Part shown: in pieces, positions 36,830 through 46,689 of the stretch
Numbering within the stretch: the stretch's first letter is position 1
How the letters are laid out: the number at the start of each line of letters is the position of its first letter
Source: Marinomonas ostreistagni
Lineage (GTDB): Bacteria > Pseudomonadota > Gammaproteobacteria > Pseudomonadales > Marinomonadaceae
Reading direction: 5' to 3'
DNA: 64,000 nt
Assembly (NCBI RefSeq): GCF_016461785.1
Contig: NZ_JAEMUH010000014.1
Span: 62,001-126,000 of the forward strand
Position numbers and translations under genes: made by a program
Notes under the pieces: generated by a model
Told to the model about the DNA's origin: nothing
The model's input: only the letters and a program-made list of their open reading frames with translations
Databases searched by the model: none

Positions 36830-37702
36830 TTAGCGTTGTTTGATTAGTTTCCAGAGCAGACTGTAGATACCTGCAAAGACCAAACCTGAAACTAAACCCA
36901 TTAGATGCGCTTCATTGGCCATATTGCCAAGGCCGAGGATAGAAAAAACGTCGGTGTAACCTGCGATCAACCAAACCACAAAAAACACCATCAGTGGTTT
37001 TGAAATGATGGCTGGCCACCCCTTGATTAGATAAGGCATTACCCAAGCAAAAGCGATTAAGCCATACACTAAGCCTGATAGCCCGCCAAACAAAGGATAA
37101 CCATTCATTAAGTATTGTCCGATATTGCTCACGACTGAGACAAATATCGCAAAAGCCAACCATATTAGAGAGCCCATCAGACGCTCAAGCTTACGTCCGA
37201 CTTCCCAGACCCATAACGAATTGAAAATAAGATGAGCGATACCAAAGTGCAGGAATGCCGGTGTCAACAGACGCCAGTATTCTCCTTTACTTAACACTTC
37301 GGCTAATGGATCAAACTGAATACGATTGCCGATCACTTCAAACGACGAGATCGTAAACCAACTGATGGTGTCTAAGTAGTCACCTAAACCAGTAATGACA
37401 GCTACTAAACATGACAACACAATGAAGGCCAGCGCCATGGGAGACTTATGCCATTGTTGAAAAATAGGAGAACTTGGTTTCTTGTGCCTAGGAGTGACAT
37501 TAGTCAGTTCAACCTCCTCGGTTGGTGACTGCTGCCATAACTGAAGTAATTCCATTGCTTGATGTGTATCGGAGGGATCTAGCACCCATAATTGATCATG
37601 GCTGTTAGACTGAACAATACGATGTCCGATACGTTGCTGCCAAAGAATCTTACTCAGTGACTCTGGAGACTCATTGACAGCAAATTCATAAAGTAAAACC
37701 AT
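36830..37702 (-). CDS. Rhomboid intramembrane serine protease (GlpG-like)
   Basis: 290 residues. A cytoplasmic N-terminal domain (about 1-80) resembling that of GlpG precedes six membrane segments. Catalytic motif GGLSGLVYG contains the serine; the histidine is in NEAHLMGLVSGLVFA, and HLIFNSLWVWEVGRKLER is the loop-1/TM2 region. It cleaves transmembrane substrates. It is 15 bases from nadK and 26 from yeaC on one strand. Confidence 0.92.
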   Translation of the reverse strand: MVLLYEFAVNESPESLSKILWQQRIGHRIVQSNSHDQLWVLDPSDTHQAMELLQLWQQSPTEEVELTNVTPRHKKPSSPIFQQWHKSPMALAFIVLSCLVAVITGLGDYLDTISWFTISSFEVIGNRIQFDPLAEVLSKGEYWRLLTPAFLHFGIAHLIFNSLWVWEVGRKLERLMGSLIWLAFAIFVSVVSNIGQYLMNGYPLFGGLSGLVYGLIAFAWVMPYLIKGWPAIISKPLMVFFVVWLIAGYTDVFSILGLGNMANEAHLMGLVSGLVFAGIYSLLWKLIKQR

Positions 37703-37717
37703 ACTGATACGGCTAAC

Positions 37718-38599
37718 CTATTGGCGATAACCTGACTGCCATCCAAGCTTAGTACGACACACATCGTAAAAATCGTGATCTTTTGGATGAATCAAACGGA
37801 TTCCTCCCTTACGACGTGTAATGTGAATTTCATCACCTGGGGCAGCGGTAATGTTAAGTTGACCATCACAACTCACGCTTGGGTACGTTAAATTCGATTC
37901 ACAGACAACGATTCGAATTTTAGCATCAGCGTCAATCACGATAGGACGATTACTTAGTGTATGAGGGTGCATTGGCACTAATACAAGTGCATCAAGCTTC
38001 GGCAACATTATAGGTCCACCTGCAGATAAAGCATACGCAGTAGAGCCTGTTGGTGTTGCAACAATGAGACCGTCAGATTTTTGATTCATGACGAACTGAT
38101 CATCAATAAATAGATCAAAGCGAATCATTCGAGCCGACTTGCCTGGGTGAAGCACCAAATCATTTAAGGCGATACCCTCACCACTTGGTCGGTTCTGGCG
38201 CTTAATCTTTGCTTCGATCATGAAGCGCTTTTCTTCAAGGTATTCTCCTCGAAGAATCGGCTCTAACTCTTTTTCAAAGTCTGTGGGAGAAATATCTGTC
38301 AAGAATCCTAACGTACCACGGTTCATACCCAGTACTGGAATGTCGTAGTCAATGATTGCCCTAGCGGCCCCTAAAAAGCTGCCATCCCCACCGACAACGA
38401 TCACTAGGTCACAACGGTCACCTAACTCCTTCAAAGGAGCAGATGAAAGTTTTGCTCCAGACATCATGGTAGCCAAATCTGCTTCCAGAACAGGTGTAAC
38501 ACCTTGCTCTAAAAGAAAATCCGTTAGTTTTTTCACCGTGTCTAGAATTTGGGGTTTATCAAGACGCGCAATAATACCGATTCGTCTAAAAAGACTCAT
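37718..38599 (-). CDS. nadK: NAD kinase
   Basis: 293 residues from ATG 38599 (E. coli 292); an upstream in-frame start would add 11 residues. It phosphorylates NAD to NADP. VVGGDGSFLGAAR contains the GGDG motif and catalytic aspartate; LNRGTLGFLTDI-like MNRGTLGFLTDI, ALNDLVLHPG and TPTGSTAYALSAGGP are all conserved. Confidence 0.96.
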   Translation of the reverse strand: MSLFRRIGIIARLDKPQILDTVKKLTDFLLEQGVTPVLEADLATMMSGAKLSSAPLKELGDRCDLVIVVGGDGSFLGAARAIIDYDIPVLGMNRGTLGFLTDISPTDFEKELEPILRGEYLEEKRFMIEAKIKRQNRPSGEGIALNDLVLHPGKSARMIRFDLFIDDQFVMNQKSDGLIVATPTGSTAYALSAGGPIMLPKLDALVLVPMHPHTLSNRPIVIDADAKIRIVVCESNLTYPSVSCDGQLNITAAPGDEIHITRRKGGIRLIHPKDHDFYDVCRTKLGWQSGYRQ

Positions 38600-38768
38600 G
38601 TAATCAATCTTTCCCATCACTGATTCGTACACGGCAACGTTTGCCAGAACGAAATTAATTTTGCTGTGGTTTCAATCAATTAGCCAACAAGCTACCTAAG
38701 CGTAGAATGTATCATGAAGCAACGCTATAGGCTACGACACGACACTATTGACCGTATTGAAAACGACC

Positions 38769-39722
38769 TTAATACACTTGTTTGTCTGAAGGTAGCCCTT
38801 GCCAGCCCTGCAACCCTCCCGTATGAATAAACAAAGTTTGATCATGCTGCCACTTCCCCCATCTACACAACTGGTTCACTTTGTAGACCATTTTAGAAGT
38901 ATACAAAGGGTCTAAAGGAATATTGGGGTTGAGCTTCTTAAGGTCTTTCAAGAAGGAAAGTTGCTCTGCTGAAACTTTGCCAAATCCACCATGAAGTGAC
39001 TCATCAAATCCTTCTATCGTAGCATTAATCGTTAACCCAGCGTCTTGGCACTGGCGTTCAACATCTTGCGTTAATGTACTGGCCCCCTTTAACGCTGAGA
39101 ATACTGTCATTCCTTTGAAATGAGATGCTGCAAAGCCTGCAGCCGTAGTTCCTGTTCCGCTAGCAATACATAAGTGAAACGACTTGTCATGACTCAACGA
39201 ATAAATCTCATTAGCCCAATCCAAGCACCCGAGAACCCCCTCAGCCCCAGCACCACCTTCCGGAATCCAATACACCTGATGATCATAATATTCATCAATG
39301 GTTTTCTTAATCTTGGCCCCTAACCCTAGTTTGTAATCCACTCGCTCACATGGAAACAAGAGCGCACCTAAAGCGACAGCTTGACGCAATGTCGGTGTTA
39401 ATTCGGCCCAAGTTTCACCCCGCACGACAATTAACGGGGTTAACCCTTGGTGTTTACACTGAGCCACAAAGGCTGAAATATGGTTTGAATGAGGCCCACC
39501 AAATGTGGCAAGTATGCTTTTATTCTTTTTACTAGCTTGCTGTAAATGATACTTAAGCTTATGACGCTTGTTGCCAGGTGCGATGCTGCACTCTAAGTCA
39601 CCACGATATATGTAAAACTGGCAACCGCTGGTGTGTTGTGCGGGTAAAAACAAAGGTTCAATAATCATTCTATTGTTACGTAACAGATCAATCTTAAAGG
39701 CTTCGTATCTAAAATCATGCAT
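38769..39722 (-). CDS. PLP-dependent D-cysteine desulfhydrase/ACC deaminase family enzyme
   Basis: 317 residues of the tryptophan-synthase-beta-like fold. GNKRHKLKYHL holds the probable PLP lysine, FGGPHSNHISAF the substrate loop, and ASGTGTTAAGFAA the phosphate-binding loop. YedO/DcyD degrade D-cysteine to pyruvate, H2S and ammonia; ACC deaminase is an alternative. No clear ribosome-binding site is seen before the ATG at 39722, and a second ATG lies 18 codons in. Divergent from the YdiJ-type gene. Confidence 0.82.
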   Translation of the reverse strand: MHDFRYEAFKIDLLRNNRMIIEPLFLPAQHTSGCQFYIYRGDLECSIAPGNKRHKLKYHLQQASKKNKSILATFGGPHSNHISAFVAQCKHQGLTPLIVVRGETWAELTPTLRQAVALGALLFPCERVDYKLGLGAKIKKTIDEYYDHQVYWIPEGGAGAEGVLGCLDWANEIYSLSHDKSFHLCIASGTGTTAAGFAASHFKGMTVFSALKGASTLTQDVERQCQDAGLTINATIEGFDESLHGGFGKVSAEQLSFLKDLKKLNPNIPLDPLYTSKMVYKVNQLCRWGKWQHDQTLFIHTGGLQGWQGLPSDKQVY

Positions 39723-39834
39723 GACAAAATACGTTTACTTAATGAGTAATTATTTATTAAGTCCGCACTTATGTTAAGGAGTTTATTTGTTACACTGTAA
39801 CAAGCAATAGGCTACTAACATCGGAGAATAGTAC

Positions 39835-42800
39835 ATGATCCCTAAGCTATCTGAAGTCTCACCAGTCCAAGCCAAGTACCTCGCTTTTATAGAACGCTTG
39901 AAGACTTCAGGATTCCAAGGAGATACTAACCCAGATTATGCTAACCGCGTTGTATTAGCGACCGACAACTCCATTTATCAAGTACTACCACAGGGCGTCA
40001 TTTATCCAAAGTCGGTAGAAGATATTCAGTTAATCACGCGCCTTTCAAACAACGAGGAATTTCAGGATATTGTTCTTAGTCCGCGTGGAGGCGGTACAGG
40101 AACGAACGGTCAATCCCTTACGGACGGACTGGTGATCGACCTCTCTAAGTATTTGAATAACATATTAGAAGTCAATGTCGAAGAAGGCTGGGCTCGAGTA
40201 CAAACTGGAGTAGTAAAAGATCAGCTCAATAAGGCCGTTGCCGAACAAGGTCTTTTCTTTGCGCCAGAGCTATCTACCAGTAACCGTGCGACCATTGGCG
40301 GCATGATCAACACCGATGCAAGTGGCCAAGGTTCGGTCATGTATGGCAAAACTCGCGATCATGTTTTAGAGCTTAAAACGGTCTTACTTGATGGGGAGCT
40401 ACTGACCAGCCATGTCATCTCTGATGAAACCCTTGAACAGATCAAACAAGGCGACGGCTATTCAGCACATGCCCACAGAGTGATTGATACCATTGCAACA
40501 ACCAAACAAAAAGAAATCTCAGATACATTCCCTGAGTTAAATCGGTGTTTAACAGGATACGATCTCGCTCACATCCGTGATGAAGATGGTTTGTTCAACA
40601 TGAACAATATCTTATGTGGCTCTGAAGGCACACTGGGCTTTATCGTTGAAGCCAAAGTCAACCTTCTGAAAATACCTAAATACGCCGCCCTAGTGAATAT
40701 ACGTTACAACAGCTTCGAGGCGTCACTTCGTCATGCCAAAGAACTGTTATCCGTTAAGCCAACCTCTATAGAAACAGTAGATTCAAAAGTACTGGGACTT
40801 GCGAAAGGCGATATCATCTGGAGCTCCGTAGCGGAGTTCTTCCCTGAGGGGGCGGGTGAAGATACGCAAGGTATAAACCTTGTGGAATACACCGGAGATA
40901 GTGAAGAAGACATTGCAGAACGCATAAAAGTCCTGACGGATAACTTAGACGAATTAGCAAAATCTTCAAATAGTAGTGCTCTTGGTTACACCATCGCTAA
41001 TGGCCATGCCAATGTTAATAAGATTTGGGCTATGCGAAAAAAATCCGTTGGTCTTTTAGGTAACGCAAAAGGTGAACAGCGCCCTGTGCCGTTTGTAGAA
41101 GACACCGCCGTACCACCAGAAAATCTTGCGGATTTCATTATGGAGTTCCGTGAAGTATTGGACTCCTATGGTGTTACATATGGCATGTTTGGTCATGTAG
41201 ATGCTGGTGTTTTACATGTGCGTCCAGCTCTGGATTTAAAAGATGAATCTCAAGAGCCAATGATTCGTGATATCACCGATAAAGTTGTCGCCCTGACGCA
41301 GAAATATAACGGTCTTCTTTGGGGTGAGCATGGCAAAGGTGTACGCTCAGAGTACGCCCCCGCTTTTTTTGGCGATCTGTATTCAAGTGTTCAACAAGTG
41401 AAAGGCGCATTCGACCCGCGAAACCAACTTAACCCTGGAAAGATAGCAACACCATATGAACTGGGTGCAGAACTTCTGAAAATAGATGAAGTCCCCCTGC
41501 GTGGACAATTTGACCGCCAAATCCCCATAAATAATCGTGATCAGTTCAAAGATGGCATGTATTGCAATGGAAATGGTGCTTGCTTTAATTTCGATCCAAA
41601 CGATGCCATGTGCCCATCTTGGAAAGGAACACGTCAGCGCATCCATTCACCTAAGGGACGCGCCTCACTAATGCGAGAGTGGCTTCGAGCCATGAGTGAG
41701 CAAGGCGTTGATGTCAGTAAAGAAAGCTACAAAGTAAAACACAGTAACTTTGTTGTGAAATTCTTTCCGCGATTATTGAATACATTAGCTAAGCGTAAAG
41801 GAGAGTTTGACTTTTCCAACGAAGTCCATGAATCCATGATGGGCTGTCTTGCCTGTAAGTCATGTGTCGGACAGTGCCCTATAAAAGTAGATGTTCCCGA
41901 GTTTCGCGCCAAGTTTCTGGAGCTGTATTACAGTCGTTATCTGCGTCCTGCCAAGGATTACTTTGTTGGCGCATTGGAATACATCATACCAGCGATGGCT
42001 GCTTTCCCAAAACCGTACAATTGGTTAATGGGCAGCAAGATTGTGAATAGTATGATGAGTAAAGTGATTGGCATGGAAGACAGCCCGACACTTTCCAAAC
42101 ACAATCTCAAAAGAGAAATGTCTCGTCGTGGTATTCGCTTAGCAACACCCCTAGCGATTGAATCACTGAGCCCTAAGGACCGCAAACGCGCTGTTATTGT
42201 CGTCCAAGATGCTTTCACCAGTTATTTTGAAACCGAACTGGTACTAGATACGATGGAGCTATTGAGCCGGCTAGGTTTCCAAGCCTACTTAGCCCCCTAT
42301 TTGCCGAACGGAAAACCACTACACGTTCATGGTTTCCTTCGTTCATTTGAGAAAGCGGCTAAAAAGAATTTAGACATGCTACAAAATTTGGCGTTCTATG
42401 GACTTCCGATGATCGGCATCGATCCATCTATGACACTCACCTATCGCTCAGAATATGTCAAAGCATTTGGCACAAGCCGACCAATACCTAAAGTTCAATT
42501 GATGCAGGAATGGCTAGCAGGTCAAAGCCATCATTTACAGAAACAAGGCATCTCTGTCAAAAACGAAACCTTTCATATGATGGCGCATTGCACTGAGAAA
42601 ACAAATGCTGCTCCGTCTATCAAAGATTGGCAACAAGTATTCGAACTACTCGGCCTTAGTTTGGCTGTTGAAAGTGTTGGTTGTTGTGGTATGGCGGGCA
42701 CATACGGTCACGAATCACGGAACAAAGCGACTTCTGTTGAAATTTATAATTTATCTTGGAAAGAAAAAGTCAACGATCCTACACTGCAAAATAAACTGGT

Positions 42801-42906
42801 TGCCACCGGTTATTCTTGCCGTTGCCAAGCCAAACGCCTCGATGCTTTAGAGATAAAGCATCCTGCTCAGATCTTACTAGATCACATCAAAGCGGATTTA
42901 GCTTAG
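39835..42906 (+). CDS. ydiJ: YdiJ-type FAD/Fe-S oxidoreductase (D-2-hydroxyglutarate dehydrogenase-like)
   Basis: 1023 residues (E. coli YdiJ 1018). N-terminal FAD-binding domain (SPRGGGTGTNGQSLTDGLVIDLS, GGMINTDASGQGS) and oxidase C-terminal domain (GYTIANGHANVNKIW, HVDAGVLHVRP, GEHGKGVRSEYAP). Then a 4Fe-4S motif CLACKSCVGQCP (about residue 670) and a CCG-type half (VESVGCCGMAGTYGHE). The family oxidises D-2-hydroxy acids and feeds the quinone pool. A terminator follows at 42935. Confidence 0.93.
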   Translation: MIPKLSEVSPVQAKYLAFIERLKTSGFQGDTNPDYANRVVLATDNSIYQVLPQGVIYPKSVEDIQLITRLSNNEEFQDIVLSPRGGGTGTNGQSLTDGLVIDLSKYLNNILEVNVEEGWARVQTGVVKDQLNKAVAEQGLFFAPELSTSNRATIGGMINTDASGQGSVMYGKTRDHVLELKTVLLDGELLTSHVISDETLEQIKQGDGYSAHAHRVIDTIATTKQKEISDTFPELNRCLTGYDLAHIRDEDGLFNMNNILCGSEGTLGFIVEAKVNLLKIPKYAALVNIRYNSFEASLRHAKELLSVKPTSIETVDSKVLGLAKGDIIWSSVAEFFPEGAGEDTQGINLVEYTGDSEEDIAERIKVLTDNLDELAKSSNSSALGYTIANGHANVNKIWAMRKKSVGLLGNAKGEQRPVPFVEDTAVPPENLADFIMEFREVLDSYGVTYGMFGHVDAGVLHVRPALDLKDESQEPMIRDITDKVVALTQKYNGLLWGEHGKGVRSEYAPAFFGDLYSSVQQVKGAFDPRNQLNPGKIATPYELGAELLKIDEVPLRGQFDRQIPINNRDQFKDGMYCNGNGACFNFDPNDAMCPSWKGTRQRIHSPKGRASLMREWLRAMSEQGVDVSKESYKVKHSNFVVKFFPRLLNTLAKRKGEFDFSNEVHESMMGCLACKSCVGQCPIKVDVPEFRAKFLELYYSRYLRPAKDYFVGALEYIIPAMAAFPKPYNWLMGSKIVNSMMSKVIGMEDSPTLSKHNLKREMSRRGIRLATPLAIESLSPKDRKRAVIVVQDAFTSYFETELVLDTMELLSRLGFQAYLAPYLPNGKPLHVHGFLRSFEKAAKKNLDMLQNLAFYGLPMIGIDPSMTLTYRSEYVKAFGTSRPIPKVQLMQEWLAGQSHHLQKQGISVKNETFHMMAHCTEKTNAAPSIKDWQQVFELLGLSLAVESVGCCGMAGTYGHESRNKATSVEIYNLSWKEKVNDPTLQNKLVATGYSCRCQAKRLDALEIKHPAQILLDHIKADLA

Positions 42907-42934
42907 CTCTAAAGTTCGTTATGATACAGTCAAC

Positions 42935-42965
42935 AAGGCCAGACGGAAGTCTGGCCTTTCTTTTA
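42935..42965 (+). terminator. Terminator of ydiJ
   Basis: AAGGCCAGAC-GGAA-GTCTGGCCTT, 10-base perfect stem, then TCTTTTAT. Confidence 0.88.
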
Positions 42966-42979
42966 TCACGAGAGTAACT

Positions 42980-43714
42980 ATGTCACTAATCTTTGAAACT
43001 CAAGATGAGTTTGGTGTGATCAGCGTTTATGACGATGGCAAATACCGCATCCTTTCTTTTGCAGAAGGCGACGAGCAAAGTCGCATACAAATTAAAAGCC
43101 CTCATGTTTTGCAACATGAATACACGCAGGCAATGCTGCTATCACTGATAGACAGAACACCAAAACGTGCATGCATTCTGGGTTTAGGTGGTGGCGCTCT
43201 AGTACACGCCCTTGTCAAAGCAGTCAGTGGCATACACATTACTGCCGTAGAATTAAGGCAGGAAATCGTTACCATCGCAGAAGAGTTTTTTAGGTTACCG
43301 AAAAGCAAGCGCGTAGAAGTGATCACAGAGGACGCAATTGAATTTGTTCACAGTAATAAATCTAAAAAATTCGATATCTTATTTACCGATCTTTATCAGC
43401 ACTTCGGCATGGATAATCGTGTTGCGACAGATGCTTTCTTAGATGACGCCAGCAAGCAGATTAAGGAAAGTGGTATGTTGGTGCTAAATTGCTGGGAAGA
43501 ACATCAGTACCAACATGATTTAAAAGAATCCTTAAAGCAAAGATTTAATACAGTGACAGGACTCGATACCGGCTGCGGGAATTGGGTGGTCTTCGCGACT
43601 AATACCCCACACAATCTAAACTTAAAACAACAAAGAGACGAGTGTGAAAAGCTTTCTCAACAGCTCGGCTTCCCCTTAGGCAAATGGCTGAATCGCTTAG
43701 AAGACGTTAATTAA
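42980..43714 (+). CDS. Spermidine synthase-like methyltransferase-fold protein
   Basis: 244 residues, shorter than true SpeE (about 288). Rossmann core: CILGLGGGALVHALVK (SAM-type loop), ITAVELRQEIVTIAEEFF, and FDILFTDLYQ with the acidic residue. The N-terminal beta domain of polyamine synthases is only partly kept (FGVISVYDD...RILSF). The catalytic DxxD of SpeE is not plain, so polyamine synthesis is unproved and the annotation is by fold. The stop codon lies inside the palindrome at 43695-43726. Confidence 0.75.
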   Translation: MSLIFETQDEFGVISVYDDGKYRILSFAEGDEQSRIQIKSPHVLQHEYTQAMLLSLIDRTPKRACILGLGGGALVHALVKAVSGIHITAVELRQEIVTIAEEFFRLPKSKRVEVITEDAIEFVHSNKSKKFDILFTDLYQHFGMDNRVATDAFLDDASKQIKESGMLVLNCWEEHQYQHDLKESLKQRFNTVTGLDTGCGNWVVFATNTPHNLNLKQQRDECEKLSQQLGFPLGKWLNRLEDVN

Positions 43715-43726
43715 CGTCTTCTAAGC
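43695..43726. terminator. Perfect 32-bp palindrome at the end of the SpeE-like gene
   Basis: GCTTAGAAGACGTTAA and its exact reverse complement abut with no loop. It covers the last codons and stop of the SpeE-like gene and faces pgm; as RNA it could terminate both transcripts, although the T tract is poor. Confidence 0.6.
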
Positions 43727-43739
43727 CTACCAATTTTGA

Positions 43740-45374
43740 TTAGCCCAAAACCTTATTAACCAACGCCACAGCTTCTTTTTCAAGCTCTCCTAAATGCTCT
43801 TCGGATACAAAGCTTTCTAAGTAGATCTTATAAACATTTTCTGTACCTGAAGGGCGCGCTGCAAACCAACCGTTCTCAGTTGAAACCTTCAGCCCACCTA
43901 TGGCTGCACCATTTCCCGGCGCATGAGTAAGCTTACTTACGATGGCATCACCCGCAAGCACATCAGCTTTTACGGAGCTTGCTTCTAGCTTAGCTAGTAT
44001 GGCTTTTTGCTCTGGGGTAGCCGCCACATCTATACGCTTGTAATACGGCTGCCCAAAGCGCTGTACTTGTTCTTGTGCTAGTTGTGCTGGGTTTTTACCT
44101 GTCACAGCCAGAATTTCGGCTGCCAGTAACGCTAGAATAAAGCCATCTTTATCCGTTGACCAAACACCACAGTCACGACGGAGGAACGAAGCGCCAGCAC
44201 TTTCCTCTCCACCAAACGCCATGGTCCCATCGAACAGACCATCCACATACCATTTAAAGCCAACAGGCACTTCACAAAGTGTTTTATTAAGTGAAGCAAC
44301 CACTCTGTCGATCATGGCACTTGAAACCAGAGTTTTGCCATATTGAATGTCTGTAGGCCAATCGCGATGCGTTGCTAGGTACTCGATCGCCACGGCCAGA
44401 TACGCATTTGGATTCATTAAACCGAAACCAGGGCAAACAATTCCATGGCGGTCATAGTCTGGATCGTTACCAACAGCCACATCAAATTGATCCTGAATTT
44501 TTAGCAAATTGTTCATTGCATAAGGCGAAGAACAGTCCATACGAATACGCCCATCTTTATCTAATGGCATAAACGAAAATGTTGGATCAACACGCTCATT
44601 AACGACTTCTATATTTAAGCCATATTTCTCTGCAATAGGCTGCCAAAAATCAATACCAGACCCACCCAATGGATCCACACCTATTCGGATTTTAGCATCA
44701 CGAATAGCATTCATATCAATGACATTACCAAGGTCAGAAACGTAATGCTCAATGTAATCAAACTCTCTCACTAAATGGCTGGACTTGACGGTCTCAAGAG
44801 AAACCGTTTTTACACCTTCCATACCATTTGCTAAAAGCTCATTTGCACGTTTGGCCACCCAATCAGTGATGTCCTTATCTGCTGGGCCGCCTTTGGGCGG
44901 GTTATACTTAATACCGCCGTCTTCTGGTGGATTGTGAGATGGTGTGATTACAATACCATCAGCTTGGTCTTTTGAGGCTGAATTATGCGTCAAAATTGCA
45001 TGTGATATGACAGGAGTGGGAGTATAACCATCGTCTTTCTGCACACGTACCTGTATATCATTAGCCACTAACACTTGAAGTGCTGTCAAGAAGGCGGCTT
45101 CTGATAAAGCATGTGTATCTTTTCCAAGGTATAGAGGGCCAACTATATCTTGGAGCTTGCGGTATTCAGCAATAGCCTGACAGATTACCAGTATATGATG
45201 TTCGTTGAAGCTTGCATTCAGTGCACTACCACGATGTCCAGATGTACCAAAACTGACTTGCTCGGTGGCATTGTTAACATCCGGTTTTAATGTGTAATAC
45301 GCACTCATCAACTTTGGTATGTTCACTAAGGTATCCGAAGGTGCAAGCTGCCCTGCCAGTGGGTGAATTGCCAT
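43740..45374 (-). CDS. pgm: Alpha-D-phosphohexomutase (phosphoglucomutase)
   Basis: 544 residues (E. coli Pgm 546). It interconverts glucose-1-P and glucose-6-P. Motifs: [11 protein letters not shown], the phosphoserine loop [17 protein letters not shown], the metal loop [11 protein letters not shown], and [12 protein letters not shown], then [12 protein letters not shown]. Single gene, convergent with the SpeE-like gene. Confidence 0.95.
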   Translation of the reverse strand: MAIHPLAGQLAPSDTLVNIPKLMSAYYTLKPDVNNATEQVSFGTSGHRGSALNASFNEHHILVICQAIAEYRKLQDIVGPLYLGKDTHALSEAAFLTALQVLVANDIQVRVQKDDGYTPTPVISHAILTHNSASKDQADGIVITPSHNPPEDGGIKYNPPKGGPADKDITDWVAKRANELLANGMEGVKTVSLETVKSSHLVREFDYIEHYVSDLGNVIDMNAIRDAKIRIGVDPLGGSGIDFWQPIAEKYGLNIEVVNERVDPTFSFMPLDKDGRIRMDCSSPYAMNNLLKIQDQFDVAVGNDPDYDRHGIVCPGFGLMNPNAYLAVAIEYLATHRDWPTDIQYGKTLVSSAMIDRVVASLNKTLCEVPVGFKWYVDGLFDGTMAFGGEESAGASFLRRDCGVWSTDKDGFILALLAAEILAVTGKNPAQLAQEQVQRFGQPYYKRIDVAATPEQKAILAKLEASSVKADVLAGDAIVSKLTHAPGNGAAIGGLKVSTENGWFAARPSGTENVYKIYLESFVSEEHLGELEKEAVALVNKVLG

Positions 45375-45468
45375 AAATAAGCCCCTTTATTTAATTTTAT
45401 AAAACTATTTCCTAGCGAAGTTTCGGCATGGTATCTGTAATAAAGTTACAAAAATACGAAACACTCTA

Positions 45469-46665
45469 TCAATTTGAAACTAAAACATCGACCAGTAACA
45501 TTTCGCCATTACCAAGTCGAACCACTATTGTTTTACAACTATTACCTGAGTGTAAGTCGTGATAGACATCAGAAACAATGGCTCTGCGAGCATTGCTGGC
45601 TTTACAGAAATACGGTCTCCAAGACCAGTTAATATTCTCAAAAGGCGTCCCCTCATCAACAAACAAACCATCTTGCAATGTATAGTTAGGTGAGATTTGG
45701 TTGCCTTCATAGTCTGTCATGTAGTAGCGAATAAAGTTTTCAATGGTAGCTAGCTCTGCTTCGATATCGGTTCGTATAAAACCGACTACATGGCTTCTAT
45801 CTTTTATTCCATTTATCGTTTTTATTAGGTGTTTATTTCTTTGCGAAGTCATTCGCATTGCTTTACGTGTACGGTTGAAATAAGAGGTTCTAAGCTCAGC
45901 TATTTGCTCTTTAAATGTGTCTCGTGGCAAAAAATGCTCGACAGCAGGTGAAAATAAATACCCTTGCATGTAATGAGCTCCACAGCTTAAACCAAAGAAA
46001 AATTCTTCTTCCGTCTCAACACCTTCAACTACCACTAACGCGCCGCATTTTTCGCAGAAATCCACAATTGACTGAACCGCAACACGAGCAAAGCGACCGC
46101 CAAGCAACGCTTTTTTTAATAACCGCATATCAAGCTTGATAATGTCAGGCATTAGCTCTATGACACGGTCGTAGTGAGAGAACCCTGAACCAAAATCATC
46201 TATAGCAATTCTCAGCCCTTTCTCACGATATCGTTTTACCAGCTTTGAAAGCCCTTTCATTTCACCATCTGATTCAATAAGCTCAATAACAACCCGTGAT
46301 GCACAAATGCCTTCACTGTCCAGCATTTCTACCGTACGAATAACAGGTTGATCACTGACATATTGAATTAATTCGGGGGAAATGTTGATGGTTAAGCGGG
46401 TGTCATTAGGCATAGACGGGATTTGCTTTATCGCTTGCAACCTAATGAATTGATCAAGTTCTCTTTGCGTTTCAAGTGAAAGCTTACTCTCATGAAACAA
46501 AAATGCTGCGGATCGAACAGCCCCATCCGCAGATTTATATCGAGCTAGAGATTCAAACGCAGTGATCATGCCGGTTGAGATCTCAACTATTGGCTGAAAG
46601 AATGGCATTAACCCTTCTTTCAAAGCATCAAGGTTATCCATTCCCATCGAATCTTCGCTCATCAA
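45469..46665 (-). CDS. EAL-domain c-di-GMP phosphodiesterase with YkuI_C-like sensor
   Basis: 398 residues without membrane segments. EAL domain about 12-255: ESLAR in place of EAL, NISPELIQ, VIELIESD, IDDFGSGFSHYD, IIKLDMRLLK and VEGVETEEEF, so the main metal and catalytic residues look intact. The C-terminal part (about 290-398: NWSWRPYFCKASNARRAIVSDVYHDLHSG, VVRLGNGEMLLVDV) has a PAS/Cache-type pattern like the YkuI C-terminal domain. It is 24 bases downstream of the chemoreceptor gene and probably co-transcribed with it. Confidence 0.85.
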   Translation of the reverse strand: MMSEDSMGMDNLDALKEGLMPFFQPIVEISTGMITAFESLARYKSADGAVRSAAFLFHESKLSLETQRELDQFIRLQAIKQIPSMPNDTRLTINISPELIQYVSDQPVIRTVEMLDSEGICASRVVIELIESDGEMKGLSKLVKRYREKGLRIAIDDFGSGFSHYDRVIELMPDIIKLDMRLLKKALLGGRFARVAVQSIVDFCEKCGALVVVEGVETEEEFFFGLSCGAHYMQGYLFSPAVEHFLPRDTFKEQIAELRTSYFNRTRKAMRMTSQRNKHLIKTINGIKDRSHVVGFIRTDIEAELATIENFIRYYMTDYEGNQISPNYTLQDGLFVDEGTPFENINWSWRPYFCKASNARRAIVSDVYHDLHSGNSCKTIVVRLGNGEMLLVDVLVSN

Positions 46666-46689
46666 ATGTCATTGAAATTATTTATAGCC

